This document shows positions 1 through 13,617 of a stretch of 64,000 nt of DNA, piece by piece. Origin of the DNA: Aspidiotus rigidus. Its lineage: Eukaryota; Arthropoda; Insecta; Hemiptera; Diaspididae. How positions within the stretch are numbered: position 1 is the first letter of the stretch; every line of letters begins with the position of its first letter. The position numbers and the translations under genes were made by a program. Under the pieces are notes generated by a model. The model made no database searches and was not told where the DNA came from. It saw nothing but the letters and a program-made list of their open reading frames with translations. The stretch is taken from the NCBI GenBank assembly GCA_035079385.1, contig JAVHKY010000039.1, positions 1,922,001 through 1,986,000 of the forward strand, written 5' to 3'.

Positions 1-578
1 AGCATGAAATCTCACATTGCTACGTATGTAATATGAATGATGGATTAAAAAATATCGGCCAAGATTATTAAAAACTTTCTAACACGAATTCAGACTACAA
101 AATTTATAACCGAGAATTTCTATGAGAATTTAGAAATTCAACGTGAAATCCATACAAGAACTACGACTTTACATTCCTTCCTTTTTTGGCTTCTTTCACC
201 TACTCGAAAATATTAACCAGGTGAAATTCAAGGCAACTGAAAACAATTAGTCCGAGAATTCACAAAATCGATTGTACGATAGATATCTGTCCGTATCCCC
301 CCCCCCTCCCCCCTAGAATATTAGTAGTTGTTGGAATTTTTTCTAAAATAGTCAACCTGTTTTCCACTAATATGAGACGATATAACGATTTATAGTAAAA
401 TGAATATAAATACAATGAAGATGGAAGTCACACATTCAAGTAAAACTAAAATATGATAAGCTAACACCCACGTCTTTGTGAGAATTGTACTACTGCCTCC
501 ATTCAACACCATACCTCTAAACTGTGCAATAAGTGTAGCTTATATTTTAAATATGAAAGCTGGCAGATCTGAGCTTAC

Positions 579-3500
579 CTGAACGAAAATCGATATAACC
601 TTCACCACCGGATATGACTAGCATTGATGGTAAGAGTTCGGTTTCGGAAACGTTTTCCACTACTGGAGTTTCTCTTTTAACAGTTGTCGCCGCAGACATA
701 CCTCCATTACCTAATGCATCGCAATAATCAACTTTTGATTCCGAATTTTTCTTCTTTCCTTTTCTTATAATTAGTTCAACTTCTAGATCATAAATACAGC
801 TTACCAGGTACCGAGACGAAAAATTTCACAGCATCTCTATGTCCGTGAAAAGATAATTGAGCCTGGGCCATTGAGCAATACGGTATAAAACTACCGGCTG
901 TTACTTCCGACGTTGTCGGATCAGAAAAAACACGAACACCACCTCCAGGTATTCTACCTGTCACACTTCCAGCATTGTTGCCGGCATCTAAACCAATACC
1001 CGAGTAAAATCAACTGACTAATAATGCTTTAGCTTCATTAACTGATCAATGATCTGTACTTACATTCTGATAAAGGAACTGATATAATCACACCATTTCC
1101 AGTACCAATCCACAGCCTATGGGACGATATCAGCAATGCAGTTATTCTAACGAATGAAAAACCTAATTTGCCGGTTCCTGAGCAAATAAATAAAAATCGT
1201 GAACAAAGGTTTCATTATTGAAATTTTCTACTATACAGTATCAGATTCCAAACTTACCGAGCATTTTACTAACATACGGCTCGATATCCACGTCTTGCAA
1301 GTGTTCGTACGTATGCGCATGATATAAACGTAACGTCGAGTCCAAACGTATCGATACCCACACGCCATCGCCCAGCCATGCCATTTGTCTCACTTGACTG
1401 TCTTTTCGCGGATGAGCATCGATAGATTTCTGAAATAACAAACAGCGGGTTCCGAATTTCTCATTTAAGAGGTAGGATAAAGTAATTAGAGTGAGATTAC
1501 TCACGAGTACGGTAAGCGTCTTCGGCTCGAGTACATGTATCTTGTTCTTGTATCCGCACCAAACACGCGAATTTACAACGGCCAAACATCTGACCGCAAA
1601 CTTATCCGAACCTAAACATACTGAGTAATACTTAGAGAGGTCCCATTGACCATCAGAATCACGCTTGAATACAGCAACGGTGCCATTAGCCAAAGCGCAT
1701 ATGACCTTGCCCATGACATGACTGGAAAAAACGATTCAATTTTAATACCAGTTTCCTGCTAGGTTATTTATTCGACCTAATAACAACACTTACACTATAC
1801 TTAGAACTGAATCTTTCAATTTTATCGAATGGAGGCATTTTCGCCATTGTGACATGGCTGAATGCACGAATATGGAGCCGTTTTGAGCACCTAGCCAAAT
1901 AGTGGGTAGGACGCTGGACATCTTTTCCAATTCTTCATTAGCTACATCATTATCTAAACATGCAAACATAGAAGTTCAGACAAATTATTCAATCTTGTCG
2001 ATCAAAAAATATTCACCACAAACCTCTAAATGTTAAAAGTTAGTTCAACTCTTATTCCTATGCTCGATCCCTACAATCTAATTTATGTTATCTGGTTCGC
2101 TAATGGACCAAGTTATTAAATAGAAGTATTCCAGAAAAGAGGAGAGCAGAAAAATAGTAATTATGTACGTAGTTTTAATCATACCGGTGGGAATATCGGT
2201 TAATCCATCTTTCACTAAACCTTCTCTAATTTCTTTAATTAATCTTCTTAGCGGAACTGAATTCTCTTCAGCCTCCATACGTGGATGTAGTAAATTTTCT
2301 GTCACCTCTATTATCATCCAGCGTCATCATCATCGCATAACATAAAGCAAAATGCAACAACATATATAAGAAGCTAGCAAAAAAAAAAAGTTTAATACAA
2401 GCACCAAATGAAAAGAAAATAATAAAAGAGAAAATATAATTTTGAGGAAAAAAAGCTGTTCTGAAGCTAACATAACGTATCAAACAGCGTGTTCTGTTCA
2501 GTCGTTGTGGTACTCGAATTCACAAAGAAATGAAATTCGGAACCGAAAAATTATATTCTACACCTTCAAGTTAGTGTCTACGACGCATACAATGCAACAG
2601 TGCAGATTGTGTTTAAAACTGATTTTGAGAAGCTCGGTTAAATACTTCATATTATAAGCGCGTACAAGTGCGCAAAAGTTTTCAAGTGAATACCAGTTGA
2701 ACTGACACCTATAATTCTGTACACGAATACTACCGAATGGTGAATTATTAAAAGTAAGGCACATTGTGTACGATTGAATTGTCCTAATCCTTAACATTTC
2801 AGTCTTTTAGATGGATTCATATTCGATTGTTTGAAGCTACGCCAAAACGTATTTACACGCAGAGGCATTTCCAGGCGTCTAGCACCAATAAAGTATACTA
2901 ACCAAACAATTTAGGCGATCCGCAGCTCTCTTCACTCGCTTCTTCGGCATCCTCGATCATAGGTAAGTTCTCACTACCGATAGCACAGCTCATGAATGTT
3001 ATTTTACCAATATTCAAGTCCATATCGGCTGCTTCAGCGGGTTTCTCTTCGTCTGATTCGCAGTCGCCGTTGACGACATTCACTTTTACATTTTCTCCGT
3101 TTTCGTCTTCGACTTCACCATAATCGCTTTCTTTAGCACCTACGACAAAGTATTCAATAGTAAAATAGGATTCATCTAATGTCGAGGACAATCAAGAGTT
3201 CATCGACTTACCCGGGACAGAGGCGATGCACAATAAATGAGCTTGACAAACGGTAAAAGTTTGTAAGATATCCGCCGGGTTATTAGCGTCGACTATCGTT
3301 ACTTTACTGACCGATTTCGTTGTGGTGCAGATCCACACTAACGAAGAATACCGTTGCATGTCTGGTATTTCATTTTCCAATCGTAATTTTTCCCCCTGCT
3401 GCAAAATGGAACTTTTTTGATTCATTCTGCGGCAGGTAACTCGATCAATATTTAGAAATACTCACGATCAATTCTTCGTTAATTTTATCTATATCTGGAT

Positions 3501-6500
3501 CGTCCGAAACTTCTGCTGTAGACGTTGTATCGTTTTCTTCGTCTGGTTGTGTTTGCGAGTAGAAAACACTGGCACCCACAATATCACCACCATCGCGTGT
3601 TCGTCCACCACTCAGATTTACACCCGTTGCACACCATAACTACGACATTCAAGGTAGATGAATGTTATTCGCATTTATAGATAATTATTCGGACGAGTAT
3701 GATTCAGAACTCACTTTCATGCCAGGTTCGTACTCCATCAACGGTCGACAATAAACAGGCACCGGTACAGGAACATGAGACGAGTTACTCGGCGGCGGAG
3801 GAACGTTAGGCGTAGCATTTTTACCTGGTAAACTCCAGCCATACGCTCTCAAACGCCCGTCGTCCTTCGCTACGTGCGCTCTTACTTGTCGAAATTGCTC
3901 TTTCTTCTCAAATGCGCGACGTGCTTTCTCTGTCGATCTACAAAACGAAGTAGTCTTTTTAATGGTTAATAAATTCACATCGAGACATCACGTGATTTAC
4001 TCACATCTCATTGGCGTCAAAATAATCGAAGCCACGTCTTCTCTCGTTAATATGGCGTTTGCGCATCGTCTCTAAAGCTGGACTGATCTGATGAGTAGGG
4101 GCGTTATAGACGAATCCAGCGGAACCGTCATTTCTCTGAAATGAAGCAGGCGCGGTTGCAGATCGGTTATCGGCGCCACTACTGAATAGACTGCCAAAAC
4201 TGTAAAGAATAAAATTGGGTGAGATGATGGTGAGGAGTGGAGCAAAAGAATATGAGAGCAGGGTACACCAACAATTTCCAGAAGACACCGTGTTTATTTT
4301 TTTTGTCAATATTCGGGTCATTCTTCGTGGCTCGAATCATCTCCGACCATCTGACTGCTTCCTGAAGCTCCATAAACCGTTCTTTATATTGATTTCGTTC
4401 CAATAAAACTCGCGCCATTTCGACTCTAGTGAAGCGCTTACGTTGAGCCATGGGCACATCCTCCTAAAAAGAGTATGAACGTTTTAACATAAAAAGATAA
4501 AAAAAAAAAAAAAAAAAAGGTTCATCAGAAAGAAACATACCTCGTCGTCGGATTTATTGTTCTTCGCCAATTTTTCAGCTTCGTCTTTGGCACATCTTAA
4601 TTCTTCTTCCAGCTCGGTAATCCTCTGCACTAGTTTCGTTTTCAACGCTTTAAACGAATTAATTTGTTCTTTGAGCATTTCTTGCTCGCTATAAAACGAG
4701 AAAAGATTGATATAAGATTCTTGGATGACTGCGAGTGACGACTGCGAAATGGTTTATAGCTGCTGTACCTCGTGAGCTCGTCAACTTTCATAATCAAATC
4801 ATCTTTGACAACGTTCAAAGCGTTCCTGACAACAAAATAAATGCGCCGTGAAATTTGTATCGCAATTTCGTCGACGGTTAATCAAAAACTCGGTAAAAAC
4901 TTACTTCGTCGCGAGAAGTTCGTTATTTTCCATGATTAGATTCTCAACTTCTTTTCCCATTCCTGCGCATAAATCATTTTCATTCGTTAGTTTCTCACGC
5001 TGATGAAGGAACACCGAATCTCTTCGCGATTACATTTAATTAACGTTAGTTCCTTCATCTGAGGAGCGTAATTTTAGCGCGCGAATTATCGCGAGTGAAT
5101 ACAAGCGAGAAAGTTAGGCGTAACATGAAAAAGATGGTAGTTGCGGAAAGAAAATAGCGAACAAATCAACAATAATATTATAATCTTACCGAAGAAGTTG
5201 TCGTTAACTGTGAGTACGAACAAAAGAGACGATATAAGGCCCATTCCAATCGGAGAAAATACCGTTAGAAAGAAGAGAAAAAAAAGAACAAAAGGACGGG
5301 TTAGTTAGGTTAGATGAAACCAATAAAAAAACTTAAAAGATAATATTATTAAAAATATTAATGCTACCTAATGAAAATGGTAAACTTGGAAAGACGCAAA
5401 TTTTTTTTGGTAAGAAGTATCTTCAAATATTATATATTTTCTCGTAACCCCCTTTCTCCCGAAACTATTTCATCGAAAATTTGAGCGATGTTAAGAAACT
5501 GTATCTTATTCTTAAATACTCAAGATCATTGCTAATATCGAACAGAGATGCTGACCTGCGCCTGCATAAATGTAAACGCAAGAGTTTCAAAGGATATAAA
5601 TGTATGAATACCATATGACTAAAAAAAAAAAAATGAATAGATTGAAATTAGAGACATAGAATGAATGGGGAGAAAATTGTTTCCTGAGAATTGATATTAT
5701 ATTTTAGTCGAACGGATCTCATTCACCATTGTACACCGAGACAAACTTTAGGATGCCATTTTTTTCAGAAATAAGATAGGTTAGTGATGTGGCTTGGACC
5801 AAAGTGTTTCAACTTTTCTACGATAGTCCTTTGAGGTTTTTAAATTCAGATAGATAGTGCGACGGAGGGAGGGTTGGCCTTGCTACGTCACTAATGAGAA
5901 ATGTAACTCTCAAAAAGTATTGTCTGAAAGTTTTCATATATGAGATGGCCTTCAACTGATACTCAGACAGATTCAAGAACAAGAAACAAGCCATTCAAGG
6001 TTTGATCAACTCGAGTTCATGAATTAATTCGGATAATTTAAAGTGTATGGGAATTGCTTCCAACAACTTGAAGATTCTCGGGTGCTACCCATTCATTCAC
6101 ATGAAGACAATTTCGCAAAGTTAGGACCCCTTTTTCCTTTTTTACTGACTATTTTGCTCAAAAATTCCGTGAAAAGCAATAAAGTAGTAATAAGGCCCCT
6201 TGGGAACTGTTCCAAAAATCGACTAGAATCGACTAAAAATGAACAAAATTGACCAAAAAACTACTAAAAACGACCATAATTGGAAATACGTCAGACGCAA
6301 TTGGTCAATTTTGGTCGATCCCAGTCAATTTTTGGAAGTTTCCAAGGGGCCCAATTACTACTCATTTAATTGTAAAATATAGTCAAAATAGTTCAATATT
6401 GAGACAACTCAATGATAGTACAAGAAAATTAGATCAAATAATGATGTTTGTTACAAATAAATCGGTCAAAATTGAAAATCAATATAATCCCCCCCAACTG

Positions 6501-8131
6501 TAAGCATTGCTCGATACAATAAGATAACTACTGCCCTCCATGGCTGTTTCTCGTTATCACCTCGGTGAATACTGGTTTTCAAACAAAAATAATTCTTATG
6601 AAAATGAAAAGTCACGCATTTTCCCACAAATATTGTTCTATTCATTTTTTTTTTTTTTTTTTCTAGTGTTCATTATCCAAGATAATTGCGATCGAAAAAA
6701 TGTACAAAATTATGGTCTGTCTGCAGGTACACACGTTATCAATTACCATGGAAACTAGTGGAGGGGTTAAGATCATCTTTTCAAATTATATTCATCTTCA
6801 TCTAGAGAAGGTTTATGGCAAAAATACAAATTGAAGCTTGTACAGAAGTTCTTAAAAATTATGCTCTTGTATGACTCAACACAAACCTAAATTAATAATT
6901 TTCATTGACTCCTCACCACATCAGTGGGGGTGTTCAAGGCAAAGAAGAGGACAACAACTGGCCAAGAGGCCTTACGGGTCAGCCGCTCCTTGCTTGAGAA
7001 ATGGAAAGCCAGAATCACTCCGAGTGAGCTAGGGAAGTGAACGGCCCGCGTGTTAATACACGACCTTGATAAATCGATGAATCAAGACCATAATACGTTG
7101 AAATTTCACCTGACGCATGTGTGAAGAGGCCATGGCTGTTTCAACAAGTACCTTCAGGAGAAGTCAAGGAAAGTTGAGCAAGCAACTACGATCACAGGTA
7201 GGATGATGGACCACAGCACACCTTATAAGAGTTTGGGGCGTGAGCGGAACAAGCTTAGCGCTTGCTCGGGCTCCGAGTAGCCTGGTAGCCACAGTGCAAA
7301 GTTTCAAAGAGGCATGAAACTTACCAGGCTTCTGCGGTCATGGAGAAGAAGATGGGGTACAGAATGGAATAGGCAACCACATTACCACGCTATGGCCTAC
7401 TCAACACCTGTGTACCATCCGCATACAGAAGACACTGTACAGGAAGAAGAAGCGACTTCAACAGCGACATAATACTAAGCTATGTATGGTGTTTGCGCTA
7501 AAGTTTGCGTGCTTGAAGCTACTGCAACTTGGCGGTTGCCAAGAAGAGGGGTTTTTGCCAAGGAGATTCTTCCGACACAAAAATTATACCGAAAGGCTCG
7601 ATACCTGGGTTGGAAAAAATAAAGGTAGAGTATACGCAACCCACATCCACTCCACAATGGAGGACGAGTGGCTGCTCATGGGACACAAACAAAATAATTA
7701 TGTGCCAAACCAGGTGAGTTTTCAACGTAGAATACGCACAGAAAACATTTTTGATTGCGATTATCTCAGATATTATCAACGCTAGGAAAAGGATGAATAG
7801 AATAATATTTGTGGAAAATTGTACGATCTTTCATTTTTATCTGAGGTATCTTTGCTTAAAAAACAATATTAACTGTAATAATGGCAAAAAACGAATGAGA
7901 GGGGCGGTTATCCTGCACGTTCGAATAAGGGGGTGGAGGGTTTCAAGAGGTTTATAAGGACATAATAATACACAATTCATTTTCAGTGAAAACGCTGTTT
8001 CTCACTAATTCTTTTTGGCTTACTCTACAGGCGAGTTTTGCAAACTTCAACTCGTTTAAAAACTTATGTGAGAACGGATTTCAATGACCCCCTTCCTCCA
8101 AATAAAGTTTGGTAAATATTTTTACTCCTCA

Positions 8132-8189
<58 letters not shown>

Positions 8190-11100
8190 ACCCTCACGTA
8201 AATCCACAAATCGGTAAGAATTTTTTCCAAGAGCGATAGAAAATAATTGGATCAAACATTGAAATTCAGCCACAAACAAAGAGATACATAAATTTCATTA
8301 CGGTAGACGATTTGTACCCGCGATAAATGAAAGTTTAACGACTCTCACAGGATCGTTGCGCTATTCTATCATTAAAAATTGTATCAATGGACACCAAGAG
8401 GTGAACTTGTCCCTTTTTCAGACACTGCTATACAATAGAGACGTCCAATTGACATCGGAAAACTGAAAGTGTAATTGGACTTATTTCAATTTCAGCTAAA
8501 GGAACATCTTCGAAAAATTTCGAGCACCATGCGTATAAAGAATTTGTATAAAGAATGTCTCCAAAATCCTCCCTCGTGAAATAGGATAAGATCGAGATTC
8601 TATGTCTAGCTCATAATTTTTACGGTGTCTCAGAATGAAGTTTTGATGACAATCGATTTGCACGAGAAAACTTTTCCTCAATCCGTATTCTACTCTCATT
8701 TACAGCGGTCTCTTTCCACGAAAGTTCCTTTAAATGACTTAGACCAATTTTCTAATTAATAATAGGAGGCACTAGCCTCAATAATTATCTTAACTTTAAC
8801 TACACTATTGCAAAGAATATTTCTATGAGGTATGAGTGCACGTGGGAAAAATACGAAAAAAGTAAACGATTTTATACATATTATTTCGAAGCAGTAGCGA
8901 GTAATAAGCGAATTGTATGGGCGAAAAATCAGCAATATTTTAACTAATAAACTGATAAAAATACAGTCAGGCGTTCTGAAATACAAATTTCACTCGCACA
9001 GGTTCATCATTGTTGACATTCGTCATCAGTAATTCATGGTCAACATGAAAGCAGACGAAAAACAGAAACTGTGAAATCTGTTTCAATATTTTTGGTAATC
9101 GACTCGTCAAATTTAAATAAATTGTACGGTCAAACATAGGAAACAAGTAATCACAAAGTAGATAAAATTATAATTTTGATTGACACGTCCGCTTTTTCGA
9201 ATTCTGGCACACAATATTCGTCAAGTACAACATAGATTGTAACAAAGGCCAACAATGAATCGAAAAATGTGCATTTCAACTACCTTCATATATCTGAATA
9301 ATCTTAATTAGCTGAATAAGAAATTTTGTGAAATCCTTCACCAAAATTCGTTTAGGTTATCATTCAAAAAAATAAAGTTGTGCTCTCGGTAAGTTGCAGG
9401 TGTGAGAAAATTTGTTCAATTCTTAGAATATTGATTAAAGCAACGTTTTTAATTAGAGAAATAAAATAATAAACAGAAGCCGGAAGAGCGAGAAAGTGAG
9501 GTACTAGATAATCGTAGGAAAGGAGTGTTCGATTTGAAGAAGAGTTCTTGACAGAGGCAGCGACGATGACAACTATACGAATTTATAATTCACGTTTTCA
9601 ACAGCTCGCGTTGTCGTGATATCAAGAATTTCGGAGATGCAGACATTACGGTGTCGGCGCTTCCTCTCTCGTTCACCCGTTCGAGTCACAATCTCATCTC
9701 CAGTCACATTCTTTACATAAACATCACAATTTACTAAATGAAACGTGATTCGGCATCTTGTTACATCGACCTAGTTCATCGTCCTGGTAATACTTAATAA
9801 CACATTACCATCGAAACGATCTTTATTGTTAATTACACACGTAAGACACGTACTCGCACTTATATTGTGGACTGAAAAGGCTGTTAGTCAAACGTAGCAA
9901 ACCTCCTCCTAATTTCATTTCTTCGACTCTTTCTCCTTCCTATTTATCGTAAGCTTTCATCCGTTGCCAATGCTTGCATCGACGTCGTCTCTATTATTTT
10001 TTTCTGCGAATTTTGTTCGTTCGCTCGGGGTCGTGGTTCATTATTACAAGCCGCGATTAACAGTCATGGATAATTCATAAAGCGTGCAAAATGCAGACAA
10101 GTCCATAACTGGAATATTTCGCCTCCTTCAAACACACGCTAGTGCAAGTTTTAACTGTCGCATGGTTAAATTCTACCAATTCTATGATCGATTTGCATAC
10201 TCAACTAGTAAACAAAGCGTAATAAACGAGAGTGACACTTGAAAAACTTTTCATTTGTCGAGCCCTAACAGGAAACCTCAGATTTTTGCGATGAAATTGT
10301 TCGACATCTCGATACACTCTTTTTGAACGATCACATTTCAGGGTCTCTTAAGAAGGAAGTTAGTCTTCAATAAATGCTTAGTCACCGCAAACATGGAAAG
10401 GGATTCAATCAAACTTGGTAAGGATGTGTATAATTGTAGAGAAATGGATAATAAAGAGAATTATAGATATCGTACCGGAAGAAGGTTGTGTCTCCAAATC
10501 ACTCTCGCTATCTGTTGATGCGATACACACATTAACACATGCAACAAAGAAAAATAGCGCTACGTAAGAAGAAAATTAAAAAAAAAATGCGATGTGCGCG
10601 TACCGACTCATCTTTCTCAAAGCTATTTCGCACGATAACTTTTTGAGTCAACGTTTCGATTTGGACAATTTCACACGTCCAAAGCAGAAATAGTGTAAGA
10701 AAAACTAGTCAGCACTAAACTACGTAAAACGTTGGTAAACGCACTAGAAAATAAATGAATAGAACACACGAGAAAACCTACGAAATAATAATTTTAAGAC
10801 TAGAAAAGTACGAGAAAGCTAAAATAAAAATGCAGTACGAGAGAAATCAATAGAAAAAAAATTTACACACCGGATGATGCATAATCTCCGGGATGGACCC
10901 AGCTGCCTGTATAAACAATATCAATGACGTTATTCGTGAGCGTAATCAACGCTTATAAATAAAATTAAAGGAAATTACACACTCGTAACGGTGCTATTAA
11001 ACGAAATAATTCACCCTGATTAAGGTGAGATCATGGAAGAAAAGTAATGATGCAGAATCGTGTGACCGCAAAACTAAATCTAGTCCCTTTTATAGCTCTA

Positions 11101-13617
11101 TTCATGATTTCTATTTAAATACCACATCAACTTTAACGTGATCAAGCGAAACGTTCTTAGGTCCCATTACTCATACTTTTCTTGCCTATGCATCCGTAAC
11201 TGATTCGTCAGATAAGTTAAGATCGTTACATTAAATTACGGTACCGATAAGGAAGCAAATAAAAATTCTCGTACAGGAACAACCAAGGTTATCTTTGCAA
11301 CACGCTGTATGCACGAGGCATATCCGAACGATTTTTTGCAGCTACAGCGAAATCTATCAGAAATCCTCTTCGAATGAAATACGATACGCTCCTCGATATT
11401 AATCGAATTTTTAAACAATACTTTCTTAACTAACTCCCCGACTAACCAAAAAGAATACCAATAATTTCTACTCGTTAGGAACACACTATTTTCTGAATAC
11501 TTCACGTATACCACACATTAGCATAAAATATTTTTACTTCGTTTAGATAAAAACGAAATTGTTTGTATCTCGCTACAAGCTAAGTACAAGTATGAAAACT
11601 ATCCAGAATATTTGTATAGAAAATGCCAACATTTTCTAAAGGTTAATGATGTTACTTCAGCGCAGAATGGGAAGGCGAAATTAAAACGAACGAGTACTAA
11701 GCTAACAATAATACCTACAGCGTTCTTCCACTTCATTTATGTCACAAAATATTCAGTTAAACTGCAACACTATTTTCATCTTAATCCTATTTTAAGCCTT
11801 CAGCACCTAACTGACTGGAGTATCATGTAAGAAGTAGAATCTCTAACTTAACTAAGCATTTAAGATAGTATAACTACAAATATATTACTTCACGTAAGCT
11901 GGTAGTCAGAATGCCAAAGCTACCTGCTGTGTACGCGTCTATTTTTAGAATAATATAAGATCGAAAACAAACGTATACCTGTAATATCTCCACTATCATC
12001 AACCTCGCCCGCCGCTTCCGTATCTTGAAAACTGAGTTCTTGATATAATGTATTACTACTTCGTTGTTCTCTGTAAGAAATAAATTTCTTTACAGTTTAC
12101 TATCATTTTTCAATCACGAAAGCCGAGTAATTCCATCGAGTAATCGCAGAATAACCTTTTCGTATGACTTTTGCCTCCTGGGGTCGCTGGTGGTTGTGGA
12201 GGAAGAGGTATGTCCTCAGAGAGGTCTTGGTCTGGGCTGTTATCTTTACTAACCATACCCAAAGTCTCCGACCAACCTTTCTCCGAGGGCTCTCGAGCTG
12301 AAGGTTCGTCATCCATTTGAACATCATCCTGTCAAGGTAAAACAAGAGAAATGAATAGAAGCGCGATGATTATGCATCAATAAGTCTAAGTAATCACCCT
12401 AAAAGGTCACGAAAGATGGAAATTTTGAATACTCGTTAACATAAGTAGGACGATTATATGAGCTATTGTCGCGTAAATGAGCTCAGAATAAAATATTTCT
12501 CGCTGAACGGTTTATGACACGTATCACTGATAAGATGAGCGTACGTTATTCTTTTCACATCTCTTTTCATAAACCCGCATAACCGAGTATTAAGCTAATC
12601 CATATAACACAATTACGTTATTTACTTCGGCGTTTAATTCGTTCTTCAAGCTTTCAAGTTGATTCTCTTCTGGTGGTGACCCCTGTATAGTGGTACACTC
12701 TCCTGGACTGTTCATCGATTTTAGAGGATTTCCACATTCCAAAGAGCTGAAGCCAAATGAAACTGGTCCAGATGATCTAAAATGAAAGAAAGATTTTAAA
12801 CATCAAACTTGTTAGCCTTTCAACCTAGTGAAGCGTGAATCTAGGTAAATCTATTACCGCGTCATTTGATGTGACATTGACATTGGTGGTATTCGCGATC
12901 GTCCTGGTAAATCGACTCTGTCACTCGAGCCCATTAGAATTTTTGTGCGCTCCATACAATCCATATGGGTCTTGAATAACTCTGTATATCTTTCGTGTAA
13001 CTTTGCATACTCCTTTTTCATTTCGTTTTCTTTCTCTTCTAGCCGGTACACTGTGGAAAATATGAACACAAATTGTACCGAATGGAAGTTATAGAAGAAG
13101 ATATGAAACTAAAAACGAAACTTACCGTGATCAGATGAATTCTTGGCCTTCAATTCTAGCATACGAACGATAGATTCTAGGCTTTCTATTTTCTCGCTTA
13201 AATCTTTTCTTTCATCTTCTAATGCATCCTCAATTTCCAAGAGTTTCTAAAAGACAGATAGTTATAATATTATACGTGTTCCGACGCCTTCCGATTTATA
13301 GGGAGGCGAATACTCACTTGTTCGGAAGACTTTCTGAGTTGCTTTTCTCGCTCGTACTGTGTTACCAATTGTTCGTTATCTTCTCGTAATAGCTCCAATT
13401 CGACTTCGTGTTCTTGGTTCTCCGTATATGAGAGATCTAAGCATTCTAATACGTTCACAACCAAAGGCATAAGGTTTTTTACTACCTCTTCGTCGTATTT
13501 AGAAATCATTTTTTCGAATTCTTGATAGATGCTTCCAGCCAGAGTTTGAACTTTCTCACTCATCACGATGTGCGAGTCTTCATTAGACCCGTACACTGTT
13601 TCCTGATCCATTTCCAT
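579..13617 (-). CDS. syd: JNK-interacting protein 3/4 (Sunday driver), 3' end cut by window edge
   Basis: Scaffold that links JNK-pathway kinases to kinesin-1/dynein axonal transport (family knowledge). Exons in transcription order, all GT-AG with matching phase: 13318-13617, 13126-13246, 12858-13050, 12626-12776, 12156-12328, 11979-12070, 10871-10906, 10476-10511, 4905-4962, 4769-4825, 4541-4688, 4273-4463, 4005-4199, 3715-3937, 3466-3639, 3212-3398, 2903-3139, 2185-2307, 1794-1953, 1505-1721, 1258-1429, 1064-1177, 805-987, 579-710. They give about 1224 residues; human JIP3 is about 1340, so only the C-terminal tail is missing. Residues about 20-100 are the RH1 region. Coiled coil/leucine zipper includes [19 protein letters not shown]2 ([20 protein letters not shown]) starts near residue 462. 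From about residue 660 the beta-propeller-like C-terminal half has [45 protein letters not shown] and [14 protein letters not shown]. The start is the first ATG before the conserved RH1 sequence. Exons 2185-2307 and 10476-10511 and the 5' limit of 579-710 are less certain. Confidence 0.95.
7515..7690 (+). repeat. Dispersed repeat, copy 1 (second copy at 50290-50470, opposite strand)
   Basis: Contains CTTGGCGGTTGCCAA, then a block ending in ACGCAACCCACATCCACTCC and ATGGAGGA. The reverse complement of about 50290-50465 carries the same blocks in the same order with diverged spacers. Looks like an old interspersed element; the class cannot be named. Confidence 0.6.
8138..8188. repeat. (CT)n microsatellite
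   Basis: Pure CT dinucleotide run of about 50 bp following a C7 tract, inside the large syd intron. The Arg/Glu-alternating open frame opposite it is an artefact of the repeat. Confidence 0.95.
10476..10906 (-). other. syd: Two consecutive 36-nt microexons of syd
   Basis: Exons 10871-10906 (encoding [12 protein letters not shown]) and 10476-10511 ([12 protein letters not shown]) are both exactly 36 nt, both begin in the same phase, and both end ...SS plus the first base of a Gly codon. Either can therefore be included, skipped or swapped without changing the frame. The second ends in CCG|GTACG and has a weak pyrimidine tract. They lie at the edge of the largest intron (4963-10475). Confidence 0.6.

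Larger units (their letters stand above)
4963..10475 (-). other. 5.5 kb intron of syd
   Basis: No coding exon could be supported. It holds a (CT)n microsatellite at 8138-8188, a dispersed-repeat copy at about 7515-7690, an A/T-rich stretch with repeated 'actaaaaacgac'-like text near 6220-6290, and a less AT-rich block at 6900-7480 that reads like a decayed transposon without a recognisable protein. An unrecognised regulatory element or alternative first exon cannot be excluded. Confidence 0.6.

Noticed and set aside
2163..2657. Plus-strand frames inside the syd gene
   Set aside because: They are antisense shadows of syd exons and introns.
8064..8279. Frame with alternating Arg-Glu
   Set aside because: Artefact of the (CT)n microsatellite.
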